Shown piece after piece: positions 17,153-25,592 of a DNA stretch of 64,000 bases. The stretch is from Archaeoglobaceae archaeon (GTDB lineage: Archaea; Halobacteriota; Archaeoglobi; Archaeoglobales; Archaeoglobaceae), in the NCBI GenBank assembly GCA_027036775.1, contig JALWDS010000037.1:1-64000 (forward strand), written 5' to 3'. Below the pieces are notes generated by a model. It had not been told where the DNA came from and made no database searches. It was given only the letters and a program-made list of their open reading frames with translations. The position numbers and the translations under genes are program-made. Each line of letters opens with the position of its first letter. The stretch's first letter is position 1.

Positions 17153-17889
17153 TTCCCCAACTCCCGCCTTATCACCTCGTTGGCCTTATCAACGTAATCC
17201 TTTACCTCTTCAACACTCAAAATTCTGAACATCTTATCCTCAACCCTTATAACTCCAACCTCTATTCCGTCATACGTGAGTTCGCTCTCAATGGCCTTAC
17301 CCATCGCTATCATAGCCTTAACAATCGCGTCGTCCAAACTCATGTTGTCATCGTACTCCTTTTCGAAATACTCCATCACAACGTTTCTTCCAGCTCCTAT
17401 TGCGGTAGCTTTGTATTCCAGCAGAGCTCCGCTTGGATCCGTTTCATACAATCGGGGTTTTTCATCGATTCCCGCTATCAACAGAGATACACCGAAAGGT
17501 CTAACCCCACCGAACTGTGTGAACTGCTGTTTGAAGTCGCAAATCCTCTTGGCCAAATCCTTAACGCTTATAGGCTCGTCGTAAGTTAAACGGTTTATTT
17601 GAGCCTCTAACCTCGCCCTATCTATTAAAATCCTCGCATCCGCAACCAATCCGGATGTTGCTGCACCTATGTGATCGTCAATGATGAAAATCTTCTCTAT
17701 CGTATCCGGCTCCAAGAGCTTACTCGTAACCCTTCTGTCAGCAACCAACAAAACGCCTTCCTTCGTTTTAACCCCTATTGCCGTCGCACCTCTCTTTACC
17801 GCCTCCCTCGCATACTCAACTTGGAACAACCTTCCGTCTGGACTGAATACCGTTATAGCCCTATCGTATCCCATCTGAGGCAGATGCAT
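17149..17889 (-). CDS. psmA: Proteasome alpha subunit
   Basis: 246 residues. The N-terminal gate region [20 protein letters not shown] is the alpha-subunit signature, followed by [10 protein letters not shown]. It forms the outer heptameric rings of the 20S proteasome, with no catalytic Thr. It sits between rnp2 and sbds as in other euryarchaea. The stop TGA (17149-17151) is shared with the first bases of the TnpB element; the reading frame and the C-terminal residues VIRRELGN look normal. Confidence 0.95.
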   Translation of the reverse strand: MHLPQMGYDRAITVFSPDGRLFQVEYAREAVKRGATAIGVKTKEGVLLVADRRVTSKLLEPDTIEKIFIIDDHIGAATSGLVADARILIDRARLEAQINRLTYDEPISVKDLAKRICDFKQQFTQFGGVRPFGVSLLIAGIDEKPRLYETDPSGALLEYKATAIGAGRNVVMEYFEKEYDDNMSLDDAIVKAMIAMGKAIESELTYDGIEVGVIRVEDKMFRILSVEEVKDYVDKANEVIRRELGN

Positions 17890-17893
17890 ACCA

Positions 17894-18220
17894 TCACCCC
17901 TTCAAGAACTTTCTCACACAACTTTTAATCGTTCCGCTAACGCCCAATATCCTTATAGCAATCCTAACACCATCCACACTATCTACGAGATTGAGTCCAA
18001 ACTTCACGTCTTTTAAAGATTCCCTATAACACATCAAAATTCCCCTCTTACCATCGAAATGCTTCAATTCAAGCCCCAAAAACTTAAGTTCACCAAAAAG
18101 GGACATCATGGTTTCCTTAATAGCCTCGAAAAGTTTATTTCCATCGACATCACCCTCTGAAATAACTTCAAACGCTATGTATCTCTTCTTCTTTCTCAAA
18201 GCTGGAGGTAACCCCTTCAC
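17894..18220 (-). CDS. rnp2: RNase P protein component 2 (Pop5)
   Basis: 108 residues from the GTG at 18220, beginning (M)[18 protein letters not shown], the family start. It has an RRM-like alpha-beta sandwich with [17 protein letters not shown] near the middle; it pairs with Rpp30 to form the catalytic-domain-binding heterotetramer of archaeal RNase P. An ATG at 18298 gives a 26-residue extension, but that part is encoded by the inserted small element (18231-18431) and matches the end of tnpB (TLERRGLQPTNS), so I reject it. Ten bases separate the element from the GTG. Confidence 0.9.
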   Translation of the reverse strand: MKGLPPALRKKKRYIAFEVISEGDVDGNKLFEAIKETMMSLFGELKFLGLELKHFDGKRGILMCYRESLKDVKFGLNLVDSVDGVRIAIRILGVSGTIKSCVRKFLKG

Positions 18221-18230
18221 AGAGTTTGTG

Positions 18231-18431
18231 GGCTGAAGGCCTCGCCTTTCAAGAGTAAAAAAACCCGCTTTTTCCGAAACATTTTTATTCTTCCTCATCT
18301 TAACACCTCTTAGAGGGTCGCTCTGACCCGGCCCAATGACCCTAACCGAAGGCTATGACCCCGTCGTGAGACGGTCGCGAGCCGGTTCGCCTATGGCGAA
18401 CCTTCCCGCTAAAGCGGGAAGAGGAGGTCAG
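18231..18431 (-). mobile_element. Small non-autonomous relative of the TnpB element (MITE-like)
   Basis: About 200 bases with the same ends as the TnpB element at 15.9-17.2 kb: TGACCTCCTC and the identical 18-base hairpin TTCCCGCTTTAGCGGGAA at one end, and TTGAAAGGCGAGGCCTTCAG at the other, with the tnpB coding part missing. Extra hairpins include GGTTCGCCATAGGCGAACC. It lies between the Ig-like membrane protein gene, whose TGA stop is its first three bases, and rnp2. It could be mobilised in trans, but no TnpA is visible in the window. Confidence 0.8.
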
Positions 18432-18811
18432 ACGATCACCATAATCAGATACAAAATTATTAAAAGGACTATTAAAACGATTACAGCTATTGTGCCAATT
18501 CTCTGTATTCTTTTCTTTTCCCTTTCATCCATGAACTCTATTTCCATCTCCTTCTTACATCCCTCAATTATCACCTCGACCTTCCTCTTCCTCTTGACGT
18601 TCGAGCTAAAGGTGAATTCGAACGAACCGTTTGAATGAGTGTAGACGGTTCCGTAGTTCATTCCATCGACAAGAAAGTTAACCTTGGTCTTCAAAGGCAA
18701 CCACATCTTTCTCTTCTCATCGTAAACTTGAGCGTATCCCCTAATCACCACTTCTTCCCCAACAACTGGTTTCTTGTCGCTCGCATGTAGTCCAGCTATT
18801 CTAACCTTCAT
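18428..18811 (-). CDS. Membrane-anchored Ig-like domain protein, unknown function
   Basis: 127 residues. Residues 1-90 form a beta-rich domain (EEVVIRGYAQVYDEKRK, VNFLVDGMNYGTVYTHSNGSFEFTF), resembling bacterial Ig-like or carboxypeptidase-regulatory-like folds. One C-terminal transmembrane helix follows (IGTIAVIVLIVLLIILYLIM). There is no N-terminal signal, so it is tail-anchored, orientation unknown. Its ATG overlaps the rfcS stop by four bases, indicating co-transcription. Confidence 0.65.
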   Translation of the reverse strand: MKVRIAGLHASDKKPVVGEEVVIRGYAQVYDEKRKMWLPLKTKVNFLVDGMNYGTVYTHSNGSFEFTFSSNVKRKRKVEVIIEGCKKEMEIEFMDEREKKRIQRIGTIAVIVLIVLLIILYLIMVIV

Positions 18812-21060
18812 GACAACCTCTTGCCTATCGTCGCAAGGTAGGCGAGGTATGCATCCAACTGAATTCTGTCGTGAGCTCCTTCTGTCAATCTGAAGTCTAT
18901 CTCACCCAGCTTGTCAATGAGCATGACCTTGACCCTCTCGTCCAAGTTCGATGCCAGTATTTCTCTGAAAAGCTGAGAGACTATGTCCTCTCCGCTCATT
19001 CCGTATTCCACCATCATCCTGTCCAAAATCTGCCTTGCCTCCAAGAACTTCCCGCTTAAAGCGGTCTCTATGAGCTTTCTCATCTCCTCGGGTCTTGCCG
19101 TAGCGGTAATCTGATATATCGCCTCAGCGGTAACAACTTCCCCTAAGGCTGAGGCACCTTGCAAAGCGTTTATAGCCTTTCTGAAATCTCCGTTTGCAAT
19201 GTAAACCAAGGCATCTAGGGCATCTTCCGTAATCTTAACACCTTCACTTTCAGCAATTTCCTTTAACCTCCTCTTCATTGCATCTGGGGGTATGGGTTTG
19301 AACTTAAAAACAGCACATCTCGATTGAATCGGCTCTATAATTCTGCTGATGTAGTTACAGCTCAGTATGAATCTACAAGTCTTGGAGTACATCTCCATCG
19401 TCCTTCTCAAGGCAGCTTGGGCATCTGGAGTTAGTGCATCAGCCTCATCCAAAAATATTATCTTGAAGGGAGCACCACCTATTGGAGCTGTCCTTGCAAA
19501 CTCCTTTATCTTGTGCCTAACGACATCTATGCCTCTCTCATCCGAATTGTGCAGCAGAACTGGAATCTCTCCAGCGAAGAACATCTCATTGTTTGGCACT
19601 GAAACGTCGTAAACGTAATCGTTGTAGTCTATCAATTCGATTCTCTTAACTTTTAGAGCGTGTAAATCTGTGTAAGCGAGCTTTTTGATCAATTCAAACA
19701 CTTTCCTCTCGTTTTCAGAAAGCCTACTCTCATCAACCATCCTAACGATCCTCTTAAGCACATCTTTTGAAACCCTCTCTTTACCTTCGTAGAGTTGATG
19801 TCTCAACTCGTATCTCCAATTTCCATCAATTTTGTCCTTTATCTTTTCAAGCAGAGATAAGATGGGTTTCGCCGGTAAAAGATCGCTCTTCTTCCAGTTC
19901 ATTCCACCTTTCCAGATCAATCTAACCTCCCTATCGAATATCGAGCTTTCAATTCCAGAAATCCTTGCAAGCCAAGCTATGTCGATTAGCAAATTCCTTG
20001 AAACTGAGGTTATTCTGACGACATTGCTCCACTCACCATAACCGTCGCCATCGGCTAAGCCTTTGAGATAGGACAATCTGTTCTCAAGCTTTGCTGAGAA
20101 CATGAAGCTTGGAACCCGCTTGTTCTTAGCCTTAAATCCATTTCCATCGTAGAAGTAGTCTCTGAAGAACTTAGCCAACTGTGTGCTCAAAATTCTGATC
20201 TGCTTGGCTGAAAGTCTTTTTCTGTTAAATCCAGAAGTTGTGTAGTTTTCGTAAACGCTCAAATTGTGATGTCCAGCGAAAGTTCTTATTTTCTCTATCA
20301 AACCTTGTTCTCTTGCGTTTATGATCTGACCAGAAGTGTTACCTCTAAATCCTACAGCACCTTCCGCTGTGTATAAACCAAAAACCCACGCACTATTTTC
20401 GTTTAACTCCAGATCGTCTATCACAGCTGTTCTTGAAGTTAAAGCAGTTCTGTATTCTGAAAGACTTAAAACGTTAAGATTGCCTTTGAGTTCTGCGGTA
20501 AAGCTTAGAAGGAAGTCTCCTTCCTTAATTTCATTAGCCTTAATAGTCTTTAATCCATCTTCGCTTAGAATCATCACCGAGTGATTTCCAGTCAACTCTA
20601 TTACTCCACCACCTTCCAAGTGGACTCTCAGGATTTTGGGAACCCAATGTCTGATTAAGGCTGAAACCTTGGCCCATACAACCTTGTAGTCTTTGTCAAT
20701 CGTTAGAACCTCCAAGTTATCCACTTTAACGTAACCCTCATCGTTCTTGAAGTACATTCTGTCGAGTTCTTCAAACGTTACTCGCTTAACTTCACCGTCG
20801 ATTTTGATTAGAATAGGCGTATCCTTTGAAACCGATGCATTCAACTCAATGAAGTTATCCCTCCAGTGCTCTCCAAACAAATCCCTCGTTAGAGCTATTG
20901 CCGTAGCGGTTTTACCAGTTCCCGGAGGGCCAGCAAAGAGCAAGTGGGGAATGTTCTTCTGCTTAACGTAATTCTTTAATCTCTTGACAACTTCCTCCTG
21001 ATCGACGATTTCATCTAAGGTCTTAGGTCTGTACTTCTCAACCCATATCTCCGCTTCCAT
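18808..21060 (-). CDS. rfcS: Replication factor C small subunit with intein
   Basis: 750-residue precursor from the ATG at 21060 (MEAEIWVEKYRPKTL); spliced length 320, normal for RfcS. Exteins show Walker A GPPGTGKT (44-51), DEAD box FLDEADALT, and the SRC motif in IQSRCAVF. The intein (19546-20835, 430 residues) splits ELNA from SDERG. RfcS forms the clamp loader that opens PCNA at primer ends. An earlier ATG at 21117 would put 19 residues upstream of the conserved start and beyond the TATA box, so it is rejected. Confidence 0.95.
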   Translation of the reverse strand: MEAEIWVEKYRPKTLDEIVDQEEVVKRLKNYVKQKNIPHLLFAGPPGTGKTATAIALTRDLFGEHWRDNFIELNASVSKDTPILIKIDGEVKRVTFEELDRMYFKNDEGYVKVDNLEVLTIDKDYKVVWAKVSALIRHWVPKILRVHLEGGGVIELTGNHSVMILSEDGLKTIKANEIKEGDFLLSFTAELKGNLNVLSLSEYRTALTSRTAVIDDLELNENSAWVFGLYTAEGAVGFRGNTSGQIINAREQGLIEKIRTFAGHHNLSVYENYTTSGFNRKRLSAKQIRILSTQLAKFFRDYFYDGNGFKAKNKRVPSFMFSAKLENRLSYLKGLADGDGYGEWSNVVRITSVSRNLLIDIAWLARISGIESSIFDREVRLIWKGGMNWKKSDLLPAKPILSLLEKIKDKIDGNWRYELRHQLYEGKERVSKDVLKRIVRMVDESRLSENERKVFELIKKLAYTDLHALKVKRIELIDYNDYVYDVSVPNNEMFFAGEIPVLLHNSDERGIDVVRHKIKEFARTAPIGGAPFKIIFLDEADALTPDAQAALRRTMEMYSKTCRFILSCNYISRIIEPIQSRCAVFKFKPIPPDAMKRRLKEIAESEGVKITEDALDALVYIANGDFRKAINALQGASALGEVVTAEAIYQITATARPEEMRKLIETALSGKFLEARQILDRMMVEYGMSGEDIVSQLFREILASNLDERVKVMLIDKLGEIDFRLTEGAHDRIQLDAYLAYLATIGKRLS
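19546..20835 (-). other. RfcS intein with LAGLIDADG-type homing endonuclease
   Basis: 430 residues inserted after Ala75 in the sensor region ELNA/SDERGID. It begins with Ser (SVSKDTPILIKIDGEV), ends VLLHN and is followed by Ser, so it is a Ser1 intein with Asn cyclisation and Ser+1 nucleophile. Block B is GNHSVMIL. Two DOD motifs, WVFGLYTAEGAV and YLKGLADGDGYG, indicate a possibly active homing endonuclease (the first has Glu where the consensus has Asp). Splicing residues are complete. Confidence 0.9.
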
Positions 21061-21078
21061 TGTATTAAGGAACGCAGG

Positions 21079-21092
21079 AGATATATAAAAAC
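21079..21092 (-). promoter_or_regulatory. rfcS TATA box
   Basis: On the minus strand TTAAGTTTTTATATATC lies about 20-30 bases before the rfcS ATG, as expected for a leaderless archaeal transcript. Confidence 0.55.
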
Positions 21093-21133
21093 TTAAGCGA
21101 AAGCTTTTAACTTGCAACTCTCAAAACATATCA

Positions 21134-21193
21134 AGCCCGCAAACCCGGCGGGGTTGAAAAGCATGAGACCCCGTGGGCTCCGCGCGGGCTACA
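21134..21193 (+). ncRNA. Candidate H/ACA guide sRNA
   Basis: A GC-rich island in an AT-rich spacer. AGCCCGC (21134-21140) pairs perfectly with GCGGGCT (21184-21190), immediately followed by ACA (21191-21193). Inside, CGGGGT (21149-21154) pairs with ACCCCG (21168-21173) around TGAAAAGCATGAG, which has the UGA...GA pattern of an archaeal K-loop. About 16-17 nt separate the upper stem and ACA, near the family spacing. Flanking strands AAACCCG and GGGCTCC would be the two guide arms. A possible TATA (GAAAGCTTTTAA, near 21100) lies about 25-30 bases upstream. Target not identified. Confidence 0.55.
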
Positions 21194-22103
21194 ACTTGCC
21201 CATCACGTGGTTTGCAGTGGTTCTTACGTATCTCCCCTTTTCGGCACAGACGTGTATGAGAACGTATCTTATCTCTGGTATCTTATCCATCAACACTTTT
21301 GCGATCTTTTTGGTTAGCTCGTCAGCCTCTTTGACAGTCATATCTTCTCTTACGGTCACATGCATATCTACATGCAAGGCTTTTTCACCAATGTAAATCG
21401 CTATGACATCGTGCACATCCAAAACCTCTGGAAATTCTTTAACGATTCTCTCAACTCTCTCGTAAAATTCGCCACTTGGACTTTTACCAAGCAAATAGCT
21501 GACGTTCTCTTTAAAAAGCCTGTATCCGTTCCTGCAGATCAAGAGAGCTATGAATACCGTAAAAATTCCGTCCGCAACGGGATACCCCACTAAAGAAAAT
21601 AGAACACCCGACAAAGCTCCAAAATTCGCAAGAACGTCGTTTAAAAGTTCGGCTTTTGTAACCTTCTCAGCCACACTATCCTTTTCAAAAATCCTGTAGA
21701 GGATTAAAGAGGAAAAAAGACCGAAAATTAAAACAAGAATGGCTAATTCGGGAAATTTACCAATCGTGGGACTCACGATTTTTTCAATACCCTCTCGCAC
21801 AAGCTCAAACGCTACGACGGTTATAAAAACGACGGAAACCGTAACCCCTCCAACGTTCTGAATTAAACCGTGTCCCAGTTGGTGTGTGTAGTCTGGGGGT
21901 TTCTCAGCCAACCTCTTGGTGTAGATTACAGTTATTAGAATGAATATATCGATTAAGTTGTGGAGGAATTCAGCGAGCATGACGAGAAATCCCGTAAGAA
22001 TGTAAACCAACAGCTTTAAAAAAGCTATAATAGAATAGGATATCAGAGTTATTTTCATCCTCCAATCGAAACTTAAATATTCAATCCTAACACTTTTAGG
22101 CAT
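21189..22103 (-). CDS. Cation efflux (CDF) family transporter
   Basis: 304 residues. Six predicted membrane helices in the first 210. Metal-site residues: FLHNLIDIFIL (HxxxD in TM2) and ELLNDVLANFG (D in TM5); a second-site segment KPPDYTHQLGHG lies in the loop. The cytosolic C-terminal domain has the ferredoxin-like fold with DVHDVIAIYIGEKALHVDMHVTV. It exports a divalent metal such as Zn, Fe or Mn in exchange for protons; the metal is not decidable. Its TAG stop overlaps the 3' end of the candidate H/ACA RNA on the other strand. Confidence 0.9.
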   Translation of the reverse strand: MPKSVRIEYLSFDWRMKITLISYSIIAFLKLLVYILTGFLVMLAEFLHNLIDIFILITVIYTKRLAEKPPDYTHQLGHGLIQNVGGVTVSVVFITVVAFELVREGIEKIVSPTIGKFPELAILVLIFGLFSSLILYRIFEKDSVAEKVTKAELLNDVLANFGALSGVLFSLVGYPVADGIFTVFIALLICRNGYRLFKENVSYLLGKSPSGEFYERVERIVKEFPEVLDVHDVIAIYIGEKALHVDMHVTVREDMTVKEADELTKKIAKVLMDKIPEIRYVLIHVCAEKGRYVRTTANHVMGKL

Positions 22104-22170
22104 ACCCAGCCACCCACCCCTAAGCTATGAAGCGTCGGCGAGCGATGATGGTGTGGTCCCAGACGGGGGA

Positions 22171-23589
22171 TCAACCTTCTATCAAACTCCTGATTATTCT
22201 TGCGGTCTCCGCCGGATTTGCCTTACCTCTCGTTCTTTTCATAACCTGACCGACAAGATAATCTAAAGCCTGCTTCTTACCGCTCTTGTAATCTTCAACT
22301 GCCTTTTTGCACTCCTCAACAACTTCCCTACAAATTCTTTCAATCTCCTCCTTACTTATAGCAAACAAACCTTTACTCCTAATTATTTCGTCAACATCTC
22401 CTCCTTCATCGAGCTTAGTTCTGATAACTTCAACTGCACCCTTTTCCGTGATCATCTCCTTCTTCAAATACTTCAAAAGCTTTGCAAACTCCTTGGGCTT
22501 GAAAACCTCGTAAGCAAATTTGAAATCCTTACCTCTGTAGTTCAGTTCGCCCCTCAAAACGTCCACAACCCAACTTGCTGAAAGCTTCGGATCAATCTCT
22601 TTTGCAACCTCCTCGAAGTAATCCGCCATAACTTTGTCCAATATCAAGACCTTTGCGAAGTTATCTCCAATCCCGTATTCTCTCTTCAACCTCTCCCTCT
22701 TCTCCTCGGGCATCTCTGGCAGAGTTCCCTTAACCTCCTCAAGTAATTCTTGGGTGTAAACTGGCACCAAATCGGGCTCTGGAAAGTATCTGTAATCCTG
22801 TTCCTCCTCCTTAGTCCTCAAAGATACGGTTACGTTGTTAACCTCGTCGTAGTGCCTCGTTTCCCTTTTAACAACTCTTCCCATCCTTATCAAGTTCCTC
22901 TGCCTCGCAATCTCGTAAGTCAAAGCCCTCTCAACACCTTTAAAACTTGAAATGTTCTTTATCTCAACCCTCCCTCCACCCTTTATCGAGACGTTGGCAT
23001 CTACCCTCATAGCCCCCTCCAAGTTTCCATCAAAAACGTCCAAATACTCCAAAATCATCCTCAACTTGTTTAAGAAAAGCCTCGCCTCCTTCGGAGATTT
23101 CATGACAGGCTCAGTCACAATCTCCAACAATGGCGCTCCAGAACGGTTGTAGTCTATCAAGCAGTACTTTGCAGTCGTTATAGAACCTTTGTAAACCAAC
23201 TTGCCGGGATCCTCTTCCATGTGAATCCTCTTTAGAGTTATCCTCTTTTCTCCCTCTTCAGTCTCAATCGTAACGTAACCGCCCAAAGCTAAGGGCTTGT
23301 CGTACTGGCTTATCTGAAATCCTTTAGGTAGATCGGGGTAGAAGTAGTTCTTTCTATCGAAGATAGCTACGGGTTGAACTTCCGCATTTAAAGCCAAAGC
23401 GACCTTTATACCAGCTTTCACCGCCTCCTTATTCAAAACTGGCATAGCACCGGGCAACCCCAAACAGACTGGACATACGTGCGTGTTTGGCTCGCTTTCG
23501 TGGTAGTTTAAAGGACATGAGCAAAAGAGTTTTGTCTTTAGTTTGTTCAGCTGAACGTGAACTTCTAAGCCTATCGTTACGTCATCCAT
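22171..23589 (-). CDS. gatB: Aspartyl/glutamyl-tRNA(Asn/Gln) amidotransferase subunit B
   Basis: 472 residues from ATG 23589 ([20 protein letters not shown]), the family start; an upstream ATG at 23655 adds 22 non-conserved residues. The zinc site CSCP and [24 protein letters not shown] and [12 protein letters not shown] are GatB hallmarks; the C-terminus holds the YqeY/GatB tail domain for tRNA binding. It works with GatA and GatC (not in the window) to amidate misacylated tRNA, mainly Asp-tRNA(Asn) in archaea. Confidence 0.95.
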   Translation of the reverse strand: MDDVTIGLEVHVQLNKLKTKLFCSCPLNYHESEPNTHVCPVCLGLPGAMPVLNKEAVKAGIKVALALNAEVQPVAIFDRKNYFYPDLPKGFQISQYDKPLALGGYVTIETEEGEKRITLKRIHMEEDPGKLVYKGSITTAKYCLIDYNRSGAPLLEIVTEPVMKSPKEARLFLNKLRMILEYLDVFDGNLEGAMRVDANVSIKGGGRVEIKNISSFKGVERALTYEIARQRNLIRMGRVVKRETRHYDEVNNVTVSLRTKEEEQDYRYFPEPDLVPVYTQELLEEVKGTLPEMPEEKRERLKREYGIGDNFAKVLILDKVMADYFEEVAKEIDPKLSASWVVDVLRGELNYRGKDFKFAYEVFKPKEFAKLLKYLKKEMITEKGAVEVIRTKLDEGGDVDEIIRSKGLFAISKEEIERICREVVEECKKAVEDYKSGKKQALDYLVGQVMKRTRGKANPAETARIIRSLIEG

Positions 23590-23664
23590 GCTCCAAATAG
23601 GAAGGGAGCTATAAAATTGTTCTGGTCGCAAAACGAATATATACAACCCCTCCAAGTTAAGGCG

Positions 23665-24153
23665 ATGTCCAAAGAGTTGGAGATACTTAGGATTCTTGAA
23701 GAAAACGCGAGGTTAAGTGCGAGGGAGATAGGAGACATGGTTGGGTTGAGCGAGGATGAAGTTAAGGAAATAATAAAGAAGTTCGAAGATGAGGGTGTGA
23801 TTCTCAAATACAAAACCCTAATCGATTGGGAGAAGGTTGGAGAGGAAAACGTTTACGCCATAATAGACGTTAGGGTTACTTTGACAAGGGAAAAGAGTTA
23901 CGACGACATTGCCAAGAGGATTGCAAAGTTTCCGGAGGTTCATGCGGTTAGACTTATAAGTGGAGATTACGATTTCCAAGTAGTGGTTAAGGGCAAGTCT
24001 TTGAAGGACGTTGCCTTCTTCGTAGCGGAAAAAATTTCAACTCTGCCAGAGGTTAGAGACACCTTCACGCACTTCGTTTTGAGGAGTTACAAGGAGGAGG
24101 GGGTTTTGCTCTTTAAAGATGAGGAGGACAGGAGGCTCGCCTTTGTCCCGTAG
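23665..24153 (+). CDS. Lrp/AsnC family transcription regulator
   Basis: 162 residues from ATG 23665 ([19 protein letters not shown]). N-terminal winged helix-turn-helix (residues 5-50), then a RAM/AsnC ligand-binding domain ([26 protein letters not shown]) that usually senses amino acids. The upstream ATG at 23617 lies before the TATA-like GAATATATAC (23636-23645) and is rejected. It runs straight into an aminotransferase gene with overlap, so it probably regulates amino-acid metabolism, including that gene. Confidence 0.9.
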   Translation: MSKELEILRILEENARLSAREIGDMVGLSEDEVKEIIKKFEDEGVILKYKTLIDWEKVGEENVYAIIDVRVTLTREKSYDDIAKRIAKFPEVHAVRLISGDYDFQVVVKGKSLKDVAFFVAEKISTLPEVRDTFTHFVLRSYKEEGVLLFKDEEDRRLAFVP

Positions 24154-25294
24154 AATAAACGAGAGGGTTCAAGAAATAAAGCCTTCGGGAATAAGAAAGT
24201 TCTTCGAGTTAGTCATAGGTAGGAGAGATGTAATAAGCTTGGGAGTTGGTGAACCCGATTTTCAAGTCCCTTGGAACATTAGGGAAAGCATGATATATTC
24301 GCTTGAGAAAGGATGGAGCTCTTACACATCCAACTGGGGTTTAAAGGAACTTAGGGAGGGGATTGCGGATTACTACAAGAAGTTCGGCGTCGATGTGTCT
24401 TACGAAAACGTTTTGATAACCACTGGAGTCAGCGAGGGACTTGACTTGGCTTTGAGGGCTTTGATAAATCCGGGCGATGTTGTTTTAATTCCGGAACCTT
24501 GCTACGTAGCTTACAAACCCCTAACGTTCTTGGCTTACGGTGAACCCGTATCTATACCCACAACTCCCAACTTCGACATAAACTACGACGTATTAAATCG
24601 ATATTCGAAGTTCGATCCAAAGATTTTGATAATAAACTACCCAAACAACCCGACTGGTGTCACTTACGACAAAAAGACACTTGAAGAGATTGCGGACTTT
24701 GTTTTCGAGAACGATTTGATAGTTATAAGCGATGAAATATACGCTGAATTGACTTACAGAGGTAAACATCTGAGCATAGCAAGCTTAAACGGAATGGAAG
24801 ATAGGACTGTAATATTAAACGGATTCTCAAAAGCCTACGCAATGACCGGATTCAGAATAGGTTACGCAATTGCGAGCGATGAGATAATTCAAGCTATGAC
24901 GAAAATTCATCAGTATTGCATGCTCTGTGCCCCGATAACGTCCCAGATAGGTGCCTTAGAGGCCTTAAAGCTTAGAGAGGAGGAGCTCGATAGAATTAGG
25001 GCTGAATACATGAGAAGGAGAAACTTCTTCGTTAAGAGAATAGGAAAGGTTCTTGAAGTTAGAAAGCCAGACGGTGCTTTTTACGCCTTCCCCTGCATAA
25101 AAGATACTGGCTTGAGCAGTGAGGAGTTTGCCGAGAGGTTGTTAATTGAAAAGGGTGTTGCGGTAGTTCCCGGAAACGCCTTTGGGGAGTGTGGAGAGGG
25201 TTATGTGAGATGTGCCTACGCCTTGGAGATGGAGAGGTTGAAGGTTGCGGTCGAGAGAATTGTAGATTTTGTAGAAAGTGTTAAATCCAAGTAG
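24119..25294 (+). CDS. PLP-dependent aminotransferase, class I
   Basis: About 383-391 residues, fold type I. SLGVGEPDFQVP at the N-terminus, NYPNNPTGVTYD (substrate Asn), SDEIYAELTY and the PLP lysine in ILNGFSKAYAMTGFRIGY. Likely an aspartate- or aromatic-type aminotransferase; the exact specificity is not readable. ATG 24119 overlaps the Lrp gene by 35 bases; TTG at 24143 ([19 protein letters not shown]) fits the family N-terminus better. Confidence 0.9.
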   Translation: MRRTGGSPLSRRINERVQEIKPSGIRKFFELVIGRRDVISLGVGEPDFQVPWNIRESMIYSLEKGWSSYTSNWGLKELREGIADYYKKFGVDVSYENVLITTGVSEGLDLALRALINPGDVVLIPEPCYVAYKPLTFLAYGEPVSIPTTPNFDINYDVLNRYSKFDPKILIINYPNNPTGVTYDKKTLEEIADFVFENDLIVISDEIYAELTYRGKHLSIASLNGMEDRTVILNGFSKAYAMTGFRIGYAIASDEIIQAMTKIHQYCMLCAPITSQIGALEALKLREEELDRIRAEYMRRRNFFVKRIGKVLEVRKPDGAFYAFPCIKDTGLSSEEFAERLLIEKGVAVVPGNAFGECGEGYVRCAYALEMERLKVAVERIVDFVESVKSK

Positions 25295-25592
25295 TCTCAG
25301 GAAACCTATGGACAAATGGGTCGGTTTGGGATTGATCGTCGGTTTTCTCTTCGGTTTCAGCGGTATCTCTATGGTCTTCAACATGCTTGAGAGAGCCGTC
25401 GATGAGGTTCAAAAAAACGTAACTCAGGCATCTACTCTAATTCTCTTCGCATTTCTACTCATTCTAATATGGAAGGTTAGGGTGATTTCATCTATTTTAG
25501 TTGGAGCGGTTGTGGGTGCGGTGTTGAACTACATCCTCAAGACGAACGGTATCGATGTCGTTGGAATCATTTTAAAATCATTTAGCCCATAG
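25278..25592 (+). CDS. Small membrane protein, unknown
   Basis: 94 residues from the ATG at 25308 (MDKWVGLGLIVGFLFGF); a GTG at 25278 inside the aminotransferase gene would add ten. Three hydrophobic segments: residues 4-25, 41-60 and 63-85. There is no recognisable motif. It follows the aminotransferase by a few bases and overlaps the end of infB on the opposite strand by 15 bases. Confidence 0.6.
   Translation: MLNPSSLRKPMDKWVGLGLIVGFLFGFSGISMVFNMLERAVDEVQKNVTQASTLILFAFLLILIWKVRVISSILVGAVVGAVLNYILKTNGIDVVGIILKSFSP

Noticed and set aside
18221-18298. 26-residue N-terminal extension of Pop5 from ATG 18298
   Set aside because: It is encoded by the inserted small element and resembles the tail of tnpB; the family starts at the GTG at 18220.
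21061-21117. 19-residue upstream extension of RfcS from ATG 21117
   Set aside because: It precedes the TATA box and is not conserved; MEAEIWVEKYRP is the family start.
21134-21193. tRNA or rho-independent terminator interpretation of the GC-rich stem
   Set aside because: No D arm, anticodon arm or GGTTCGAATCC T arm, and no U-tract follows the stem; the H/ACA layout with ACA fits better.
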